This document shows positions 59,201-64,000 of a DNA stretch of 64,000 bases, piece by piece. The notes beneath the pieces are model-generated. The model did not search any database and was not told where the DNA came from. It saw only the letters and a list, made by a program, of their open reading frames with translations. Both the position numbers and the translations under genes were made by a program. Source of the DNA: Schistosoma haematobium (Eukaryota; Platyhelminthes; Trematoda; Strigeidida; Schistosomatidae); NCBI RefSeq assembly GCF_000699445.3, contig NC_067197.1:4160152-4224151 (forward strand), in the 5' to 3' direction. Position 1 is the stretch's first letter; every line of letters begins with the position of its first letter.

Positions 59201-62200
59201 TCTAACCAAATCTATAATCATACAAATCATCATCGACATTTCACCTCACCGAAACACCATCATTCAACTTATCGAAAACAACATCATATTCACAGTCCAA
59301 AACCGTACTTTTCTGATGATGGCACCATATTAGATTCTGAAGCAGAAGATGTGAAAGGCAGCTTTATAAGTTGTTCTGATTCAGTATCCCACACTACTGG
59401 TACAAGTGATCATCATAGTGTGAAAGATTCTTATCTTCATCATAGAGGAGGAGATAGACAAATGTCATCTCCTGTACATAGTGAGACTGATGAATCCAAT
59501 GTATTCGGTTTAGATTCACATATTCACAGTCCTAATTCTAGCCGTTGCCATTCAGACTACATTAATAGAAAACAAAAAAAGTGTTTGAGTAATTTGTGCA
59601 CCATGAATACCACTACTGCTAGTACTCTTCAATCTAGAGATGCAGATGGAGATTCTGCATTTGATGCTCTCCTGGATTCAGACCGTTTTTCTGCCAATTC
59701 CAAATCTACTATATCTACTGAGCCGATGGAACAATGTGAACTTGATGAAGATGATGATGACGATGCAAATAGTCCATGCTTGAAATTCACTGATGGTGAA
59801 GATGATGATGAGTGGCGTTCTGGTATTGCATCAAGTTCACCGAATCCAGTTCATTTAGAATTTGATGATGGTGACGATGATGATGACGACGACGATGAGG
59901 GTTGTGAATTACTAGATAGTAAACCTGAACCAAATACTGTTACTTATCAATCTGATTCATTTGTAGAAAAATTGTCAAATTCCATTATGGAGTCTTCAGA
60001 TGAAGAGAAACCTCAAGATACTACTTTAAGGCTACAATCTTCTATCAGTGTGAATAATCAGCATTCTTTATCTTCTTGTTCATCATGTGGTACAGGTGAA
60101 AAGAAAGTTGATAGTAGTTTTAATGTATCCATTAATGATAACGATAATGATAATCACGACAAATTAAATCGATGTGATTCACCCACATTGTCGAACAAAA
60201 TGTCTCCAACTGGTGGAGATCAACAACTCCACTCTGATGAACAACTATCAATCAAGCCAGAAACAACAAACAAGCAACCGTTGAGTTCTGTCATGATTGA
60301 AGAAATTTCAATCAAAGTTCCTTCTCCAAATCCAACTGAATCAAAATCTAATAAAGCAGAAAACTGCTCTCCTCCTCTCTTACAGACTATTGTTGTTTCT
60401 CAGTATTCTACTGTTCATAGTTTTGAAAGCAATAATGTACCGTCATTAAGTAATAATCATGACGATATTGATCATTCAAATGCAACAGGAGCCATCAGTT
60501 CCTTTAAACCTTCAGCTGAAAATGTTACAAATAATGACTCTTCTACTGCATACATTACATCTTTGAATAATACTGTAGATTCTCTAAAAACTAATTTATC
60601 TTATTCTACTCATTCAGAAATAACAGTAGTCAATGAAACAAGTCTTGCCAAGGAAATAACAACAAAATTATCTCCAAAGAATGATATTTTTCACCAAATA
60701 TCTTGTGTTCCTACTTCTATTATTTTCACTCAATCAACATCATCTGTCTCACCACATGATTCAGTCTCTTTCAGTTCAGTATGTACATTTCCTAAATTAA
60801 TTAATTCTCCCCTAATTCTCGACAATAAACCTGTAAACTTTAAAGCTTGCGAAAAATCACCTGAAACTGTCATTCAAGTAGATCATACAGTTCCACGTCA
60901 AACATGCTTGAGTAATGTAAAACCGATGACATCTATATCGTCTTCAATGTCATTGAATTCTCAACCGACTGAAGTACATGATATTACTCGTTATGTTCAA
61001 AGTGTTATTGAACGAGTTAAGGCTGAACGTGTTGAAGAAAATCAACAGGCAGCTGCGGCTGCTGCTCATTGTCACCATTCTACTCACCATCCAGCTACCT
61101 CTTCAATGTCGGTTCCTACATCAACGTTATCGACTATATCCATGAATCAAACACCTAAAGTTTACAATGAACAAAATACTTTGCCTGGAATGGCTTCACC
61201 TCATAATAGACGATCATACAGCGGTCAACGCCGTTCACTCCTTGTTACTGTAAGTACATGTTCTCCATCAAAAACTAATTCTTCGTCTAGATCTGCGAAG
61301 TTAGTAAGTCCTAATGCACATATGTCTGGTCATCCTGTTGCGACGTGCAGTGTTGATTTACCAAGTGTTCATGTCCCAAATCCAACTATACCCTGTACAT
61401 CTGGTTTACTTCATCCTAAAATATCTTCTGATCTACAACTACCCTCTATTCCGGGAGTCAATGCTTGTGCACCCCTCAATTTACCTGTTGGTCAGGTGAA
61501 TAGCACTCGTGTAACAAGGCAATCATGTGGTACGCTCGACGGTTCACAAACATCTTTAAAGCGATCTGATATTTGTCATAGCAATTTAGATACATCTACT
61601 GCATTACCCGTTAATCATGCAAGTCGTCGTCAAAGACGTTCTGAAAGTAAGGCAATATCAAACACTGTTCCTGTGTTAAAGGATACCACTGTGTTTTCAT
61701 TTTCAACACCTACGGTTTTAACATCTTCAACTGTAGTTAATCCGACTTTACTTCCCGTTTCTTGTGCTCCATCAACTCTATCTACTAAATCAACGGAACC
61801 TATTATTCCAAGTCATTCTGTGATAACGACAAGTTGTTCCCAAATTGCGCATAGTGGTGCAACGTTGTCTTCGGCTGATTGTGTACAAAAAATGAAAAGC
61901 TGTAATATTCACACATCTGTTGATCCTTATGAACCGAATTTTGATGAAGAATCACCAGTTGGTTTCAATCCAGCTCAGTTACATCATCATCGATCATCTC
62001 CGTCATTATGTCCATCTCCTAATTCCACTCACCAAACTCGTAAAACGCCTTGTACTACAGCTGAAAACATGACTACCACAAATTCTCAATCTCTTCCTTC
62101 TACAACTGTGGTGGTTGCCTCGTCATCACCAATTAACTCATCACCAGGACTTGTAGTGTTAGATACGAAATCTATCAGACATCCTGAGATAATTTCATGC

Positions 62201-62938
62201 ACCACTACTGCTCCATTATCTGTATCTGAATCTTCCGTGTTGAATGTACCACCGGCCACTTTCTGTGTTACTTCTAGCCAGTCTGTTGATACAGTAGATG
62301 AAGTGATTAGTGATGTATGTGCTGGTCATTTTGATGTTCAGAGTTATCTCAAAAATTGGTCATGTAATACTGTTAGTAGTCCTGCTACTACTACGATCGG
62401 AACAACTATTAGTACAAGTAATATTCAGTCATCTAAAATTTCCGTCAACAATCCATTACCACATGAATCTATATCGTTACCTAGTATTTTAACCAGTATA
62501 TCAACGTGTACTCCAACCATTACTACTACTACTGCTGCTACTATTGCTACTACTTTCCCTACTATAAGTATTACAACTAGCCAGTCATTACAAACGGTTA
62601 ATTCAACAATAGCAACTAATATATCAAATACCCCAACAGGAATACCATTTTCTCTTCCTATAACTAGTGAACCAATTGTAGCCGCTGTTACAATCCCGAC
62701 TGGAAAAACTAGTAATTTAGGCAAGAATGATTCAAGAAATCCTATCAATATTGGAACAGGAAGTGCAGTTCTCAATACTCTTCTTGCTGCTTTACAACTT
62801 ATACCAGGTAGTCAAGTAACAGTGACTGGTCCAGCGGCAGCAGCTGGAGTTGTTGGTAATAATAATTCACGTACAATTTCTGCAGCCACTATTACACTAC
62901 CTGTGAATGCAGCTCAACAGGCTGCTGCTAATATAAAG
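38191..62938 (+). CDS. spen: Spen / SHARP-type transcriptional co-regulator, 5' 2,881 codons (seven exons, 3' end outside window)
   Basis: Join 38191-38270, 38441-38737, 48208-48689, 49616-49968, 50671-50916, 55006-55319, 56068-62938. All introns are GT-AG and every splice phase agrees. The protein has four RRMs (about residues 4-78, 199-283, 372-449 and 455-575), then some 2,300 residues of low-complexity Ser/Thr/Asn/Asp-rich sequence. RRM1 carries the FVDIKSA phrase also found in animal Spen proteins. RRM4 ends with a VDFA-type strand like vertebrate SHARP. Spen proteins are nuclear scaffolds that bind RNA through the RRMs and recruit co-repressors or co-activators through a C-terminal SPOC domain. 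No SPOC coding sequence is present by 64,000. The start was chosen as the first ATG that gives RRM1 directly; no upstream in-frame extension is evident. Confidence 0.92.
38441..38737 (+). CDS. spen: spen exon 2 (rest of RRM1 and Asn-rich linker)
   Basis: Acceptor TTTAAAG|G, donor AAAA|GTGAGT. Encodes the RNP1 region RHAIVTFVDIKSAAAV and the last strand KMEYCSS, then an Asn/His-rich linker. Phase 2 at both ends. The next coding exon is 9.5 kb away. Confidence 0.88.
41232..41460 (+). mobile_element. Family C retroposon, 3' half, in spen intron 2
   Basis: Matches 14715-14940: the ctaccatggaactgcatctc start, the accacctgcttcggt block, a cagtatcaaagccctcat block, and a tail that has drifted from AAAT to CAAATCAATCAATC. 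It is in the same orientation as the gene. Confidence 0.8.
46560..46700 (-). mobile_element. tRNA-derived SINE with decayed hammerhead segment
   Basis: Minus strand: an A-box-like ccagctcagtgattta start near 46697, a B-box-like GGGTTCGATG at 46636-46645, then a hammerhead-like stem II plus core GGACGAAAC at 46597-46605. Downstream there is an ACCAG...CTGGT hairpin in the stem III position. The CUGANGA half of the core is not preserved. The head-then-ribozyme order matches the 49-kb copy. Confidence 0.65.
47942..48118 (+). mobile_element. tRNA-derived SINE head
   Basis: Plus strand GGGCTGGTAGCTTAGTGATT resembles a tRNA 5' half with an A box. A B-box-like GTTCGAACT follows at 47997-48005, about 50 bases on, as in tRNA-derived SINEs. 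The unit ends with an AAATAAATA tail near 48110. No hammerhead segment was found. It ends about 90 bases before spen exon 3. Confidence 0.65.
48208..48689 (+). CDS. spen: spen exon 3 (RRM2)
   Basis: Acceptor ATGACAG|G with a weak pyrimidine tract, donor AATG|GTAAGT. Encodes residues 126-286. RRM2 lies at about 199-283, with RNP2-like LKISDLP and RNP1-like RLAIVTF. It aligns well with the second RRM of vertebrate SHARP, including the LF-x-EF and GK/GR-x-x-SV pattern. An alternative acceptor at 48168-48170 would shift the frame. Confidence 0.88.
48950..49154 (-). mobile_element. tRNA-derived SINE with hammerhead ribozyme motif (Sm-alpha-like)
   Basis: Reading the minus strand from 49153, the unit opens with gccggctcagtggtctag (A-box side of a tRNA). 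The B box GGTTCGAAT lies at 49091-49099. The hammerhead core follows at 49055-49035, with a stem-III-like arm and a GTC at about 49002-49004. It then continues into ATTGATCGG-type sequence shared with the nearby foldback. Schistosome Sm-alpha elements are known to combine a Pol III promoter with a hammerhead ribozyme. The sequence between 49155 and 49335 may belong to the same repeat. Confidence 0.8.
49002..49075 (-). ncRNA. Hammerhead ribozyme-like motif
   Basis: On the minus strand the core CTGAGGA (49055-49061) fits the CUGANGA consensus, and GAAA plus C follows at 49035-49039. The sequence between them can form a weak stem II. After the core, GGCCAT can pair with ATGGTGGT, with one mismatch, to make stem III, leaving the expected GTC cleavage triplet. 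Stem I pairing is poor, so activity is doubtful for this copy. This is a motif call, not proof of catalysis. Confidence 0.7.
49341..49466. repeat. Near-perfect 50-bp foldback in spen intron 3
   Basis: Left arm 49341-49390 and right arm 49416-49466 are exact inverted complements except for one extra A in the right arm. The loop is 25 bases (49391-49415). The right side contains tttcaattgtggtctaacat, which matches the stem III, GTC and stem I flank of the hammerhead SINE in opposite orientation. The structure therefore derives from that repeat family. In spen pre-mRNA it would form a long hairpin. Confidence 0.92.
49616..49968 (+). CDS. spen: spen exon 4 (Ser/Thr-rich linker and start of RRM3)
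   Basis: Acceptor CATTTTAG|TC, donor ATCATA|GTGAGT. Encodes residues 287-404: an Asn/Ser/Thr-rich linker made of AGT/AAT triplet runs, then the first part of RRM3 (TRTLHVAGL, then EQLTTAFRKFGDII). Ends in phase 0, just before the second beta strand of RRM3. Confidence 0.88.
50671..50916 (+). CDS. spen: spen exon 5 (end of RRM3, start of RRM4)
   Basis: Acceptor ATTTTTAG|A, donor CAAGAA|GTAAGT, phase 0 at both ends, 82 codons. Encodes the RRM3 RNP1 strand SSALIQFAEM, helix 2 and the last strand LSLAYTPS. RRM4 RNP2 LWISDLPPS and its first helix follow directly. RRM3 and RRM4 are nearly contiguous, as in other Spen proteins. Confidence 0.9.
51965..52115 (-). mobile_element. tRNA-derived SINE with mutated hammerhead core
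   Basis: Minus strand: A-box region ccgactcaatggtctag near 52110, B-box-like GGGTTCAATG at 52048-52057, then a hammerhead position reading CTCAGGA (52012-52018) and GAGAC (51993-51997). Both depart from the required CUGANGA and GAAA, so this copy is expected to be inactive. A plus-strand piece at 52150-52175 resembles the same repeat in reverse. Confidence 0.72.
52842..53527 (-). mobile_element. Family B (SR2-like) retrotransposon fragment, antisense in spen intron 5
   Basis: 3' tail of AGTC units at 52842-52856, then the family 3' UTR, then the coding frame 53116-53514 (LLQDWSASTPELRIGSEVVE, a YLGSLISSNG block, EVVNLHRLRWLGHVLRMPEH). Relative to the 12.5-kb copy, an internal coding stretch between ISARIRKA and DEVVNLHRL is missing, yet the frame is kept. 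5'-truncated near 53527. It is the best-preserved B coding frame in the window. Confidence 0.87.
55006..55319 (+). CDS. spen: spen exon 6 (rest of RRM4)
   Basis: Acceptor TTATTTTAG|A, donor TCAAG|GTATGT. Encodes residues 487-590. RRM4's RNP1 strand reads HCAAYIKL, followed by the helix TEHAIRLLTEL and, after a Thr-rich insertion of about 25 residues, the final strand RRPIAVDFAS. Extra residues also precede RNP1. Ends in phase 2. Confidence 0.88.
56068..62938 (+). CDS. spen: spen exon 7 (giant low-complexity exon)
   Basis: A single 6,871-base open exon, acceptor ATTCAAG|A, donor AAAG|GTTTGT, ending in phase 0. Residues 591-2881. Visible features: a Ser/Thr run at about 755-822 built from AGT/AGC triplets; a segment around 1216-1265 with SPVYESMYDKIKRR followed by a charged, helix-prone stretch. 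Asp runs lie near 1456-1473 and 1858-1868. An Arg/Lys-rich KRRRS motif precedes the first acidic run. A helix-prone TRYVQSVIERVKAERVEE lies near 2228, followed by an Ala run. No folded domain is recognisable. The open frame really begins at the acceptor, not at the GTG at 56117. Confidence 0.92.
58660..58715 (+). repeat. GAT triplet repeat coding an Asp run
   Basis: GAT units with GAC and GAA interruptions encode a long Asp/Glu tract of Spen. Probably length-variable. Confidence 0.85.
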
Positions 62939-64000
62939 GTTTGTTAATATTTGTTTTCATTTTATTTGAACTTTATTTAATTATATATTATCTACAGTCA
63001 TTTCTATTCAAAATGAATAAAATAGTTAGATATTCTCAGACTTTAAACAATAATTTATCACTTTGATCTACTTTTTTTATTATTATTATTAGCTCTATTC
63101 AATATTACATTTTTGGTATAATAAAGTATTCTCAGTACACAATGTTTCAGCGAGTGGAGATTTGTAGCTCAGGTAGATGATTTTGATGGAGTTTTGTTCT
63201 CTGAGCTGGATGGTTTGGTCGTGGAGCTTTCATCGTCCTTCTGAACGACATCAGCACACATTAGGTATACCAAGCTGTGAACCACATATAGAGAAATTCG
63301 AACGCTTCACTTCTATCTGAAGTTTGTGCTGATGTCGTTCAGGAGAACGATGAAAGCTCCACGACCAAACCATCTAGCTCAGGGAACAGAGCCCCATCAA
63401 AATTTCAACGAGTTTCCGTTTCTTAGTTCTTGATCAATATTGAAAATAAATATTGGGTGGCGACCAGTTAGATATGAGCATTTCAAAAGTTGACATCTGA
63501 ATAATATTCATTCTTTTCAATCCATATTGCCAGCCATCACAATGTCTCCGATTGTATATTTTGTAACTTGTGCAGCATACCTGAATAGGTTGTGCAATTA
63601 ATTGACATAATGATCTGTTAAAACAAGCAAGGAAACAGATGACTTGTTGAAATATCTAGACAGCAGGAGCAGGTAGCCCAGATATTCAAGCAGGCCACCT
63701 TATGTGCTAACTTGAATTGTGACACACTTATTCCATTCAATAAGTTAGTCATCATGAACATGGGACTAAAGTGCATGTGATTTTAGACCGAATTGTTATA
63801 GCACATTAACACTGTAAGATGAAAATAACAAGAGTTAGAAATAATGTACTAACTAAATTGTGCGAAAGACTGAACATTTGATAACATAGTTAGAGAACAC
63901 TGTAGCTGCTACAAAATAACGTAATGGTTAGGCTTTCAAATTATAGTGTTCCAATAGAACTATATTGGCTAGAATACGTGTTCTTTTAAATCCTGTCATC
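62939..64000 (+). other. spen intron 7, incomplete at window edge
   Basis: Begins GTTTGT. Contains the inverted repeat at 63181-63402. No further exon can be seen before the end, so the remaining C-terminal coding sequence lies outside. Confidence 0.7.
63181..63402. repeat. Inverted repeat with 78-bp arms
   Basis: Left arm 63181-63258 and right arm 63325-63402 are inverted complements with seven mismatches, all transitions, and a 66-base spacer. Landmarks are tggtttggtcgtggagctttc in the left arm (partial: 20 bases are quoted in the finding) and its complement in the right. No terminal duplication or coding frame was found. It could be a foldback or MITE-like element, or two inverted copies of a repeat. 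Confidence 0.9.

Overview
The window looks like part of a flatworm genome, most probably a schistosome blood fluke. It is AT-rich and intron-bearing, and it is dense with degraded non-LTR retrotransposons. It also carries tRNA-derived SINE copies joined to a hammerhead-ribozyme-like motif, an arrangement known from schistosome Sm-alpha-type elements. The species cannot be fixed from the sequence alone.

Positions 1 to about 38,000 contain no host gene that I can support. They are a graveyard of transposable elements. Family A (RTE-like, about 3.2 kb, ending in a GTAA tandem tail) has two full-length copies bounded by target-site duplications (593-3790 and 20501-23720, both minus). It also has one heavily decayed copy (about 26185-28930) and two 3' fragments (about 10288-10530 and 35419-35855). 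Family B (another RTE-like family, resembling the schistosome element SR2) is present as many 5'-truncated copies. Family C is a short retroposed repeat with an AAAT-like tail; one copy sits inside a family B copy with a 12-bp target duplication. There are also remnants of a Ty3/Gypsy pol gene (about 4285-4710) and of a CR1-like reverse transcriptase (4778-5130 plus; 7855-8330 minus).

From 38,191 to the right edge there is one large plus-strand gene. Seven coding exons can be joined with consistent splice phases (38191-38270, 38441-38737, 48208-48689, 49616-49968, 50671-50916, 55006-55319, 56068-62938). They encode 2,881 residues: four RRM domains followed by a very long low-complexity Ser/Thr/Asn/Asp-rich region. 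RRM sequence and order identify it as Spen (split ends, SHARP, MSX2-interacting protein), a nuclear RNA-binding transcriptional co-regulator. The C-terminal SPOC domain expected of the family is not in the window, so the gene continues beyond 64,000.

The spen introns hold the most unusual material: tRNA-derived SINE copies with hammerhead-like segments (46.6, 49.0 and 52.0 kb), a near-perfect 50-bp foldback at 49,341-49,466 that contains the same ribozyme-flanking sequence, an antisense family B copy (52.8-53.5 kb), and a 78-bp-arm inverted repeat at 63,181-63,402. No wholly new gene system was identified. The best candidates for follow-up are the hammerhead-SINE and foldback cluster and the precisely bounded family A elements, whose ORF stop codon lies inside the tandem tail.
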